DNA from: Methanomicrobiales archaeon HGW-Methanomicrobiales-3
Lineage (GTDB): Archaea; Halobacteriota; Methanomicrobia; Methanomicrobiales; Methanospirillaceae
Reading direction: 5' to 3'
Length of the DNA stretch: 64,000 nucleotides
Assembly: GCA_002839605.1 (NCBI GenBank)
Contig: PGYK01000005.1
Span: forward strand, 1-64,000
Below are positions 19,501 through 26,658 of the stretch, in pieces. The position numbers were made by a program, and so were the translations under genes. The notes below the pieces were generated by a model. That model was not told where the DNA came from. It worked only from the letters and a program-made list of their open reading frames with translations, and ran no database searches. How positions within the stretch are numbered: position 1 is the first letter of the stretch; every line of letters starts with the position of its first letter.

Positions 19501-19923
19501 GGCACGATCATTCACGAGGTGCTGCGGGGTCGGGATGCAGCGACTGTATTGCGTGAGTACGGCGAGTACTCGGAGGAGCAGGTCCGGCAGTGTGAGGAGA
19601 TTCGTGCGAAGTTTTTGTCGTCGGATTTGATGAAGCGGGTGAAACGGTCGTTTTGCGAGGTGCCGTTTGTGGTGACGGTTGACGGGAGGCCGGTTGCCGG
19701 GAAGATTGACCGGTTGTGCGAGATGGAGGATGGGTCGTGGGTGGTGATTGATTACAAGAGCATGCCCGTCGCCGGTCCGGATTCTTATCCAGCACTTGTT
19801 GGGGAGTTTTGCACCTCGCTCGGGATTTATGGCGAAGCGGCACGGCACCTGACCGGGGCGGGGAAGGTTGAGGGGTATGTGTATTTCACGGAGACGGGGG
19901 AGTTCTTGTCGGCAATTTGTTGA
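16576..19923 (+). CDS. addA: AddA/RecB-like UvrD-family helicase-nuclease
   Basis: SF1A helicase fused to a nuclease (1115 aa). The ATPase motifs are complete: Walker A GAGTGKT (23-29), motif Ia LTFTDKAAAEMKERI, Walker B VDEFQDTD, motif III VGDPKQSIYLFRDAD, and motifs V/VI MTVHAAKGLEFP and LLYVALTRARD. The C-terminal domain has GKIDRL and WVVIDYKS, a RecB-type nuclease active site. AGGAG precedes the ATG. Partner of the upstream AddB; together they would unwind and digest broken or invading DNA ends. In bacteria such complexes also degrade phage DNA, so a defensive role beside repair is possible. Confidence 0.88.
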   Translation: MGATERQGEAITKHDKSMVVTAGAGTGKTYVLVQKYIDLLKTQGVGVPQILALTFTDKAAAEMKERIRAGILKQEGPQWEKACEDFMIAPVQTFHSFCAQVLREFPIEAGLEPGFAVLDEQQASRIHAAAFEDLIHTRQDGPVHEALIHVLSITEQYNLRTMLLAMYGKREQYARFFSALGGDERNVVDVWKREVDTFRDEEIAALRKDPTFSSCLRTLLRLAPAYAGVDDKAAIFLQEIRPLLSALESPADPGEFSRAGLELAGRKPGRIGVKKNWKDNDLEEFRHSRKTLTDILERKSSLFRMTVDPADPLITGSVQFLKSLSLVFLRYADLVGSGKTALGGLDFSDLILNARKLFLEQGGLVAKHLMPRFRYILVDEFQDTDLVQFEIITSIIGELSPSMDRLFIVGDPKQSIYLFRDADVTRFKEAQEKIATACKGRVVNLDTSFRSTKEVIGLSNIIFSRLLASAEKPWEFGYEQVRISESRADHAGSVELLLPPKGDDAATTKRNEAGMVARRIHSIVHAQPLTVYEELPDHTFVQRPARYGDVAILLEARTNLSYYLSSLSEYGIPFYVHGGTGFYHRQEVYDLYSILSFLQHRHDNVSLAGLLRSPYFGLADTELFCIAQENGITFWDKLRAYAEKTGAGQASHARDLLISWQQYAGHVGLVALLRKILAESGVYTVYAALPAGEQILANIEKLVAMARNREEAGLYALADFTADLRMAMDEDEREGEAPLDALAENAVNIMTVHAAKGLEFPIVFVPDMGRSFRDTYPPIMIGDNPLMVGVKVADPGNNYAMTESAVLLTLREQQRQKERAEKKRLLYVALTRARDHLFMSGTAPEDAGVSFDLARSRIEWVFTALGVTGDAVAAGGLTLELPDGAGSIRLTIVSDPMAIPAESGRIEPSLIIVPEECEGKAGTWAAPKYSAGPERVKVKSVSDIEKEQTVKGSEPSPAREPVVSKYLPGVEGTKKGTIIHEVLRGRDAATVLREYGEYSEEQVRQCEEIRAKFLSSDLMKRVKRSFCEVPFVVTVDGRPVAGKIDRLCEMEDGSWVVIDYKSMPVAGPDSYPALVGEFCTSLGIYGEAARHLTGAGKVEGYVYFTETGEFLSAIC

Positions 19924-20066
19924 GCCTGTTTTCGCGATGAAATCAGCGGGTTGTCCGGCCCTTTTTCAACCATTTGGCATCCAAGGAACATTAGTTCAAA
20001 CAAGGTTTAATTCCCTTATTTATATGGAAATTCGAGAAATTAATTAATTCGATCTTATTAAACTTG

Positions 20067-21662
20067 TTAGAAACCGGATGTCGAAGGTCCAGGAATCGAT
20101 AGGATTTCTGACTTAGTTGTATCATAAAATGAAACCTCATTGTCTTTGAGAGCCTTAAAAAATGGATCACTTTCGAGATAATCCGTAGAGGGTAGGAGCC
20201 ATTCTTTGTTTGCCGCTTCATAAGTCAAGAGCCAATGATCATCATACAACTGGTCCCTTACAAGGAATTTTTTCCAACGGCTTTCATCAATATCGTCTGA
20301 TATTAATTCATGATCACGGAGATCAAGAGCTAACAATACAACAACGGGATTATCTTGTTTTGATAAAAGTGGATAAAGCGATTTGTCAATATTAATTTCG
20401 AACTCTTTTGCCAACCATAATGCCCAAGAAATTTCATGGTGATTCGCATATTTAGTGTGAATCCGAATTATTTCCGATATTGTTCGACCAATCCGTTCTT
20501 TTTTATCCACATATTTCTTATTTTGATTTTCTTTTAAGATACCAGCAACATCTGGTATGCACGAACTTTGTGTCAAAATTGATTTAAGAAGGAGCGATTC
20601 GAATAACGGAAGATTATCTTCAAAAATGGAGATGTTGTGAATTCTTTTTACTGCATATTTCATTATGTTTGTTTCAGGAAATAACTTACAAAAATCATTA
20701 ACCCGACTGAAAAAATTTATCAAATCTGATCGTTGGACCGAATAATTATTCTTGCGATTTTCCGCGACCCTGAAATTAAAAAGTTTGATTGTTGGTTTCC
20801 ATATCGGTTCTAAAACATAAGGTAATTCAAGGATTTGAATTTTTATTGGATTCATCTCTAATTCAAATTCTTTAAAAATTTCATGCAAGCATTCTAATGC
20901 TATTTCACACTCGCACTTTTCTTTGAAAAACAGCAGATAATCATCAATAACTCGTAACCCATGTAATTTTTTTCCGATACGATGTTCTAATTCAACATCC
21001 ACTGCATTTGTCAATATTTCAGCAATAATTAACGAAGTATCAGGACCAATTGGAATTCCTAGAGTTTGTCCATCTCGAGTACTTCTCACACATTTATCTA
21101 AATCATTTCCGTACAATGACGATGAATTTCTCTTTTTCTTTGCTTCATCCTTTCCATGAAGTGCCCAAGAGATACTATGTGTGTAGATAGTTGGATAATA
21201 TCGAGAAATATCTGTTTTCAAAGCAAAACTGAATTCCGTCGATCTTAATGCAATTTCCTGTTCGTTACTTATTGTATGTCTAACCTGATCAAAAGCACGA
21301 CTATTCTTTTTTGATCTTTGAATTGGAATGACCGGGCGGGTAATCGAAATTGGGGATTTCCTAATGTGTTGTTTGATGTTCTTCCAATTTTTTTCAATTT
21401 GATTACACAATATCATTTGATAAAACGGATTGGGAATACTTAAAACTCGTCTAAAGTTTTTGTAACGAGGTACTGAGTAATTTACACACTTACTCTCGGG
21501 TCTATTTATTTTTGAATTTATTTTTTGCCATTCCTGTTGCCATTTCTCATATTGTTCTAATGGAATCCTTGAAGCAAATTCACCGAGAGTAATTGTATGA
21601 AAAGAGGGTGGCAATTCTGAAGGGAAGTATCCGTATTGGATCAAATCCTTGGCTTTAAGCAT
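20067..21662 (-). CDS. Stand-alone reverse transcriptase of the Abi/defence (unknown group) type
   Basis: RNA-directed DNA polymerase of 531 aa. RT motif A is LKTDISRYYPTIYTHS (Asp151), motif B is QTLGIPIGPDTS (199-210), and the catalytic motif C is RVIDDYLLFF (Asp240, Asp241), where the usual Tyr/Phe before xDD is a Val. There is no maturase, X/thumb intron or endonuclease domain; instead about 250 alpha-helical residues follow, the layout of antiviral RTs (DRT/AbiK-like classes). The gene is strikingly AT-rich against GC-rich surroundings, a sign of recent transfer. It stands alone with a GC-rich, hairpin-forming stretch upstream. I cannot assign a DRT class. Confidence 0.85.
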   Translation of the reverse strand: MLKAKDLIQYGYFPSELPPSFHTITLGEFASRIPLEQYEKWQQEWQKINSKINRPESKCVNYSVPRYKNFRRVLSIPNPFYQMILCNQIEKNWKNIKQHIRKSPISITRPVIPIQRSKKNSRAFDQVRHTISNEQEIALRSTEFSFALKTDISRYYPTIYTHSISWALHGKDEAKKKRNSSSLYGNDLDKCVRSTRDGQTLGIPIGPDTSLIIAEILTNAVDVELEHRIGKKLHGLRVIDDYLLFFKEKCECEIALECLHEIFKEFELEMNPIKIQILELPYVLEPIWKPTIKLFNFRVAENRKNNYSVQRSDLINFFSRVNDFCKLFPETNIMKYAVKRIHNISIFEDNLPLFESLLLKSILTQSSCIPDVAGILKENQNKKYVDKKERIGRTISEIIRIHTKYANHHEISWALWLAKEFEINIDKSLYPLLSKQDNPVVVLLALDLRDHELISDDIDESRWKKFLVRDQLYDDHWLLTYEAANKEWLLPSTDYLESDPFFKALKDNEVSFYDTTKSEILSIPGPSTSGF

Positions 21663-22127
21663 TTGTTGGAATATTCTTATTCACATGTGAAAATAGTATC
21701 TACAAAAGGCGGCACTTTCTATGGCGTGGCGGGAGTCTCTGCCCCCGTTCGTAGACCCGTCCCAAAGAAATGGGGTTTCCCCACTTCCCCGCACTCATAG
21801 CCCGATCCCCCATGCGATCCGCCGCTCTAACTTGCCCATACCTGCCTGTTTTTCTCCGACGGGAAATCTGTGGAAAACAGGGGTATAATGGCTGGTTTTT
21901 CGCGAAACCTGGTTGCCGGGACCAGAAAAATGGGGAATCCGGTTGGGTGGCGGGGCCGGATTCCCGCAGCCCCTCTTGGACGGAGGGTCCCCACCCCTCA
22001 TTTAGGTCCAGTCTGGAACCTTCCCTTGGGATCCCCCTTCAGAAGGAGTGAGGGTGAGGATGGTTTGGGTACTCACTTTTTCAAACCCGATCGTGAGCGA
22101 TGTTGTAAAAATTAAACGGGTGAAAAA
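21663..22127. other. GC-rich structured intergenic stretch between two AT-rich genes
   Basis: Between the RT and the transglutaminase gene lies a GC-rich block without a convincing frame. It contains TGGGGTTTCCCCA (21771-21783) and a 10-bp perfect hairpin, GGGAATCCGG (21933-21942) with CCGGATTCCC (21956-21965). It sits upstream of the RT in the RT's direction, where some defence RTs carry a template RNA. That role is only a possibility. Confidence 0.3.
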
Positions 22128-23090
22128 TCATATCGGGTAGATTTTAACTTTCGTATTTTGATATTCCTCGGGAAGTTGTCCAACATTCCAATTGTTTCCT
22201 GTCGTTTCGAGATAGTAATATTTCTTTTTATTGTAACTATAGGAAGTTCCGGAACAGTCAGTGCAAGTAATTCCTACTGCCATGTGTTTTGGTGGCGAAA
22301 TTAAAACAACATCATAATTCATTTCCTTCAAGAGTGCGGCGGTGAGAATTGCAGTATCCTCACAATCCCCCTTACCATCGACAAGGGTCTCTATCGGATA
22401 CCGTGGATAGTCATTATATCCGGTCGAAACATAATCTTTGGAATAGGGAAGTGACTGAACAAATGCAATAAGATTGTATGCCGCTTCTGTTTTGGAATCT
22501 GCTTTGTTTTGAAAAGTCGTTGTTATCCGATCGAGTGCTTTCCTGTCTTGTTCAGAAATTGCATATTTTGCATAATTCCTATCGTGAGATTGTTCTTTGT
22601 AATATGCGTAAAGTGAAGTCGGGATTTTCATGCTGTAGGTATATCGATAATTATCGAATGTCCACTGGTAGTTGCGTGTATAATATTGAATGGGTGTCGC
22701 CGTGGTTACTTGTTTGCTTTGTTTTGATACAGTTCGAGTTTCAATCGGCATTGTTGAGACCGTTGGCGGAACGGTTATGGGAGTTTCGCCAGTAATTGTT
22801 GATTTTACGCTGTGAGGAACTTCCATTATTTCACTATCTGCCCCAAAGACTGCGGGAAAAATAATAAACAAACCGATTCCAAGCACCAAAAAAAAACTAA
22901 AAAACATAGGGAAAAACGTTCTCCCAATATCGAATCTATTCATAATATAGTCGAGAATTAGTCCTATGATAAGACCCAGGAGGAATACTGCTCTCAATCT
23001 GCCAACTGGGACATCATAAATAAAAAATGAAAAAAAGGCACAAAAAATTCCGACGAATATACTAAAAAACCAATCCTTGACCCATTGCAT
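22128..23090 (-). CDS. Membrane-anchored transglutaminase-like (cysteine protease fold) protein
   Basis: Protein of 320 aa. Three hydrophobic helices occupy about residues 8-25, 33-50 and 60-82, followed by a Thr/Pro-rich linker and an extracellular transglutaminase-core domain (about 160-320). The catalytic Cys is Cys243 in DGKGDCEDTA and the His is His269 in PKHMAVGI; the third position falls in LETTGNNWNVG. A further Cys pair, CTDC, follows the His. The gene shares the AT-rich composition of the neighbouring RT gene, so the two may have arrived together, although no functional link is visible. Archaeal members probably cleave peptides at the surface. Confidence 0.78.
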   Translation of the reverse strand: MQWVKDWFFSIFVGIFCAFFSFFIYDVPVGRLRAVFLLGLIIGLILDYIMNRFDIGRTFFPMFFSFFLVLGIGLFIIFPAVFGADSEIMEVPHSVKSTITGETPITVPPTVSTMPIETRTVSKQSKQVTTATPIQYYTRNYQWTFDNYRYTYSMKIPTSLYAYYKEQSHDRNYAKYAISEQDRKALDRITTTFQNKADSKTEAAYNLIAFVQSLPYSKDYVSTGYNDYPRYPIETLVDGKGDCEDTAILTAALLKEMNYDVVLISPPKHMAVGITCTDCSGTSYSYNKKKYYYLETTGNNWNVGQLPEEYQNTKVKIYPI

Positions 23091-23344
23091 AAATTTTTAT
23101 TTTATTTTATAGTGTTTAAAGAATGTTTTTTGAAATTGTAAATATAGCCTTTTAGAAACGACTGCTCCGAACATCCGAGTAGAAAACTGCATTGCATATT
23201 GAAGGCTGCCAGGTTGTAAAAAAGTGAACCGGGGGGTCTGTAGGGAGAGAGGAGGCCCTCCGACAATGGAGGGGATAGGACGTTGTCCTGGCCTCCCGGA
23301 CCCCCGGCTCTCACTACTCCCCACGAACACCCGACTTTTGCCCC

Positions 23345-23515
23345 GGTAATTGGCCTATATCGGCCGAATTTTGCACACGGAAATGCCCGATTCCCGCCAA
23401 TCGGAGTTTTTTTTACGCTCCCCGGAAAACCAAAGGCCGGTTTTTTGGCGAATGTGACCGAAAGAGTGTACCGGGACAGGTCATCGGAGACGATTTCGGC
23501 CCCGGATGAGTGCTC
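23345..23515. repeat. Dispersed non-coding repeat family A, short copy
   Basis: This stretch resembles parts of 40585-40830 and 44243-44488. Shared blocks are CGGCCGA, CCCGATTCCCGCCAA, CGCTCCCC.GAAAAC, GTGTAC and CGATTT.GGCCCGGATGAG. No frame is kept between copies. It directly follows the broken end of the KilA-N gene. The flanking 23091-23344 is AT-rich near the transglutaminase gene and then contains an imperfect inverted repeat around CCGGGGGGTCTG and CCCGGACCCCCGG (about 23229-23310). Confidence 0.55.
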
Positions 23516-23548
23516 CCCCTGGATGAGGTCCCCCTTACGACAGGGATT

Positions 23549-23817
23549 CCCGTTCCCCCGTACCGGCCGGACTTTGCGATGATGCCACGGGCACGGGTCT
23601 TTTCAATCCATTGTTTGGGCGTGAGCGTGAAGTTTTTGAGACCTGCCTTTTTTCTAAACCCGTCGATTTCGAGGGGATTAAAATTCGGGTTGTTGAGCTG
23701 TTCCCAGATTCCCAAAAAATCGATCGTGTTCCGGTTCCGGATCCAGTTACGGATAAGATCGTCAGTGCCGTCAGGATTCTTATACCGTGCAACATCGGAT
23801 ACAGATGTAGTCCTCAT
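23549..23817 (-). pseudogene. KilA-N domain protein, N-terminal remnant
   Basis: From the ATG at 23817 about 90 residues match the start of the phage-type KilA-N DNA-binding domain, including YKNPDGTDDLIRNWIRNRNT, GIWEQLNNPNFNPLE and FTLTPKQWIEKT. The match ends after SGRYGGT, where intact proteins continue with a conserved helix (typically HKDIAFEFASW). Here the frame runs into unrelated sequence and then the family A repeat. The 3-prime half is therefore gone. KilA-N proteins are common in viruses and mobile elements, so this is probably a scar of one. Confidence 0.7.
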
Positions 23818-23888
23818 TAAATCACCGGCCCGCACCGCAGGAAAAAACACCAACCCCCACGCCCAAATACCATCCCCCCAAAATACTA

Positions 23889-24467
23889 GTGATGCTCCTC
23901 TTCCTCGACACCGAAACCACCGGCCTCCCGAAATACTCCGCCACAACCGACACGGAAAAATGGCCCCGGGTGGTCCAGCTCGCCTGGTCACTCTACGATA
24001 TCGATGGCAACCGCCAGAGCCGGAACAGTTTCATCATTTACCCGACCGACTTCACCATCCCCATGGCCTCGGTAAAAAAACACGGCATCACGACCGAGCG
24101 GGCGAAAGCAGAAGGAACCTCGCTGCACAAAGTTCTCCCGCAGTTCAATGCGGATGTGGAGAAGTCAACGATGGTTATTGCCCATAATACTGAGTTTGAC
24201 CTGCCGATTGTGCATACCGAATTCGTCCGGTGCAGACTCAAAACAAACCTCCTCGAAAAAGAAAACTTCTGCACCATGAAACCCCGGGAAATTGTATCGT
24301 GGTGCAAGATCCCGAAGGCCTCCGGGTATGGATACAAGTGGCCGACCCTTTCCGAGCTGTATCTCCAGTTGTTTGAAGAAGAATTCACCGGCTGCCATGA
24401 CGCCGGTGCCGATGTGGAAGCCTGTGCGAGATGTTATTTTGAGTTGCGGAAGCGGGGGATTATCTGA
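23889..24467 (+). CDS. DEDD-family 3'-5' exonuclease (DNA polymerase III epsilon-like)
   Basis: Exonuclease domain protein of 192 aa. The acidic metal ligands are in place: FLDTETTGL (Asp7, Glu9 counted from the GTG at 23889; an ATG follows at once), AHNTEFDLP, and CHDAGADVEAC with the His and Asp of a DEDDh enzyme. It has no other domain and is the size of stand-alone proofreading-type nucleases. Its start is 72 bases from the divergent KilA-N remnant. It could trim DNA or RNA 3-prime ends; a specific role cannot be deduced. GC-rich like the core genes. Confidence 0.85.
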   Translation: MMLLFLDTETTGLPKYSATTDTEKWPRVVQLAWSLYDIDGNRQSRNSFIIYPTDFTIPMASVKKHGITTERAKAEGTSLHKVLPQFNADVEKSTMVIAHNTEFDLPIVHTEFVRCRLKTNLLEKENFCTMKPREIVSWCKIPKASGYGYKWPTLSELYLQLFEEEFTGCHDAGADVEACARCYFELRKRGII

Positions 24468-24735
24468 TCTGGATACGTGGGGATGAACGGCATGCCGGAT
24501 CTTTTCATCAGCTTTTTTTCTGTGCAGTATCCAGGAAGACCAGGATAACGAAAGAACCCGGAATACTGCACGCAGTGCATGCACAATTCAGTTCCCATGG
24601 ACTGGCAGTATTGTGACCTTAACGGATGATTCTCCAGTCAGATTCTCCAGCCTGTCACTGCCCGGATCATCGCAAGCACTATGTGGGAGAACGATCACCT
24701 TCTACTAAGGTGCCCTGCAAAAGAGGTGGCACTTC

Positions 24736-25047
24736 ATGAACCGCATCATCGAACAGAACCTGGAGGCAATTATCCGGCTATGCACGCACCGGAAGGTCCG
24801 GCGTCTTGCAGTTTTCGGTTCGGCAACGGATGACCGGTTCGATCCGGAGAGAAGCGATCTCGACCTGCTCGTCGAGTTTGAGAAGATGCCGCCCTCAGAG
24901 CATGCAGACCAGTATTTCTGTCTTGCAGAAGATCTCGAACGGCTTTTTGGTCGCCCGGTCGATCTCGTTGAGGCAGGGCCGATCCGGAATCCGTATTTCC
25001 GCAAGACTCTCGAAGATACGCAGGTTGAGATCTATGCAGCCGCATGA
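24736..25047 (+). CDS. mntA: MNT-type minimal nucleotidyltransferase antitoxin (MntA)
   Basis: Small nucleotidyltransferase of 103 aa with the signature [10 protein letters not shown] and SDLDLLVEF (Gly28-Ser29, Asp41 and Asp43). It overlaps the next frame, which encodes a HepT-type HEPN protein, by 14 bases. In such type VII toxin-antitoxin pairs MntA adds AMP units to a tyrosine of HepT and so silences its RNase. All catalytic residues are present here. A GAGGTGG ribosome-binding site precedes the ATG. The 268 bases before it hold no recognisable gene. Confidence 0.85.
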   Translation: MNRIIEQNLEAIIRLCTHRKVRRLAVFGSATDDRFDPERSDLDLLVEFEKMPPSEHADQYFCLAEDLERLFGRPVDLVEAGPIRNPYFRKTLEDTQVEIYAAA

Positions 25048-25383
25048 CACCCTGAAATACCTTTTCGATATATCTGAAGCGTGCGATCTGATTACGCAGT
25101 TCACCGCCAATAAATCCCTTGACGACTACCGGAACGATCCTCTTCTCCGGTCCGGTGTCGAACGCCAGTTTGAAATTATGGCGAAGCCCTCGGCCAGGCG
25201 ATCCGGTATGACCCCAAAACAGCCCGCCAGATAAGCGATCCTTCCCGTATCATTGCATTCCGGAACCGGCTGATCCACGGGTACGCAACAATTTCAGATG
25301 ATGTTGTCTGGGGTATCATCGAGACCCGTCTTCCCGTGCTCGCCCGGGAAGTCAAAGAACTCCTTGAAAAAGCCGGGAAATGA
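25034..25383 (+). pseudogene. hepT: HepT-type HEPN toxin, interrupted by a one-base frameshift
   Basis: The first frame gives [18 protein letters not shown] and on to QFEIM, then loses the family and stops at 25232-25234. One base on, the second frame continues the expected protein: [12 protein letters not shown], then IIAFRNRLIHGY (the HEPN R-N-x3-H motif) and on to the stop at 25381-25383. A single missing G at 25180-25181 (ATGGCGAA for ATGGGCGAA) explains the break; restoring it gives about 116 aa, the normal HepT size. Either the toxin is dead, or the base was lost in sequencing a G run. Confidence 0.8.
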
Positions 25384-25500
25384 TGCCCGCCTCACAAGCG
25401 TGAAACGGATCTGAATCCGGATAGCAGGTGGTCTTTAAAAAAGATAAAAAGAGCACGGGATTACCGTTTCCGGAAGAAATGATAGCGGCTCATCAAACCG

Positions 25501-26364
25501 TTATGACCGGGCGATCTCCGCCTCCGGACAAACCTCCGCAAACTTACATCCCAGACACTCACGCTGCGTTGGCCGGGCCGGGAAATCCGCATACTCGTAC
25601 GAGGCATTCATATCAGCAAATTCCTTCGGGATCATGTCCTGGACCTCGACCAGCTGCTCCCAGAAGAAGGAATACGGTTTTATCTTTCCGGTCTTGAGGA
25701 AGACAAGCTCGGTCCGGATGTCATCGGGCCGCATCCGGTAATGCTGCATGGCCCAGAGCACATACGCGGCCATCTGGAGCTCGGTCTCGTACTCGTCATC
25801 GTCCCTGCCCGTCTTCCAGTCAGTGAGGACAAGTGTCCCGTCCGGCAGCTTCGTTGCAAAATCCACCTTGACCGTGACCCCGACATCCCCGATGCTGAAG
25901 TGATCGAAGGTCTCGTGCCTCAGGCATTCCCGGCCCGCGTAGTCCGGCCATTTCCCGAAGAACGTGTGGAGGCAGGTCTTCCCGTTCTCCTCAATGTAAT
26001 TGAAGAACGAATTTTGGATCTTCTCGCCGTTGTGGTATTCGGTGAAGGTCTCGCCGCCGATCCCCTTGTAGAGCGAGACTTTCTTTACAAACGCGGCGAT
26101 CGCGGCATCCTGATCCATCGGCTTCTTCTCGCAATGGAGCTGGATCTGCTGGTCGATGATGTCGTGGATGATCTGGCCCTGAACTACAAACTTGGAGGTG
26201 AAATTCTTGAGATACCGGATCTTTTCGGGATTGACGACCGGATCGGTCTTCACGTACGGGGCGATGTACTCGAAGTAGTATTGGCGGGGGCACCGGTTCC
26301 AGACGGTGTGCCGGGTGAAGGACCAGGAGTTTATTTTGTGGAAGAAGGGATCGAGATCTGGCAT
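25501..26364 (-). CDS. PD-(D/E)XK nuclease of the RecB/Cas4 exonuclease family with Fe-S cysteines
   Basis: Protein of 287 aa. The nuclease core reads VKVDFATKLPDGT and LVLTDWKTG (acidic residue, then D-x-K), with YETELQMAAYVL as the following QxxxY motif. Cys25 in NRCPRQYYFEY and Cys270, Cys273 and Cys279 in CLGCKFAEVCPE match the four Fe-S ligands of Cas4/AddB-type enzymes. There are no CRISPR repeats nearby, so this is a free-standing PDDEXK protein. Two 20-bp palindromes lie 130-185 bases upstream of its start. Likely a single-strand or end-specific DNA exonuclease. Confidence 0.8.
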   Translation of the reverse strand: MPDLDPFFHKINSWSFTRHTVWNRCPRQYYFEYIAPYVKTDPVVNPEKIRYLKNFTSKFVVQGQIIHDIIDQQIQLHCEKKPMDQDAAIAAFVKKVSLYKGIGGETFTEYHNGEKIQNSFFNYIEENGKTCLHTFFGKWPDYAGRECLRHETFDHFSIGDVGVTVKVDFATKLPDGTLVLTDWKTGRDDDEYETELQMAAYVLWAMQHYRMRPDDIRTELVFLKTGKIKPYSFFWEQLVEVQDMIPKEFADMNASYEYADFPARPTQRECLGCKFAEVCPEAEIARS

Positions 26365-26495
26365 ATGTTCCGGTTGTTCGACAAACCGAAATAATTTCTC
26401 ATGCTAATTCCGTCATTCCACGTCAAAATTTGACAGAGAAAATGATTGAGATTTTCCCGTTTTTTGAAATAAATTCGGAATATGAATCCAGTACG

Positions 26496-26549
26496 TGTCG
26501 GGTTATAATCCGACATGTTTTGGGAAATGTGTGGGGTCGTAACCTGACA
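26496..26549. promoter_or_regulatory. Pair of 20-bp palindromic operator-like sites
   Basis: TGTCGGGTTATAATCCGACA (26496-26515, 18 of 20 positions symmetrical) is followed 14 bases later by a second copy, TGTGGGGTCGTAACCTGACA (26530-26549). A third occurs at 28377-28396. They lie upstream of the Cas4/RecB-like gene and downstream of the LVIVD gene. The symmetry and recurrence suggest a dimeric repressor or a recombinase site. The rest of 26365-26658 is GC-rich without a gene. Confidence 0.5.
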
Positions 26550-26658
26550 TGTTGCGGGGACAAAAAAAATTTTGCCCGCGGTGACAGGGGCGGGGGGGCA
26601 TCGGAGATGTTTGCCGGGATTATTATGGGGGATAGGGGGTGCGGGGGGAAAATGTGGA

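Noticed and set aside
20067-21662. Group II intron or retron
   Set aside because: No maturase or endonuclease domain, no intron boundaries or domain V hairpin seen, and the RT motifs fit the stand-alone Abi/defence type better.
25501-26364. CRISPR-associated Cas4
   Set aside because: The protein has Cas4-like nuclease and Cys motifs, but there are no repeats, Cas1/Cas2 or effector genes in the window.
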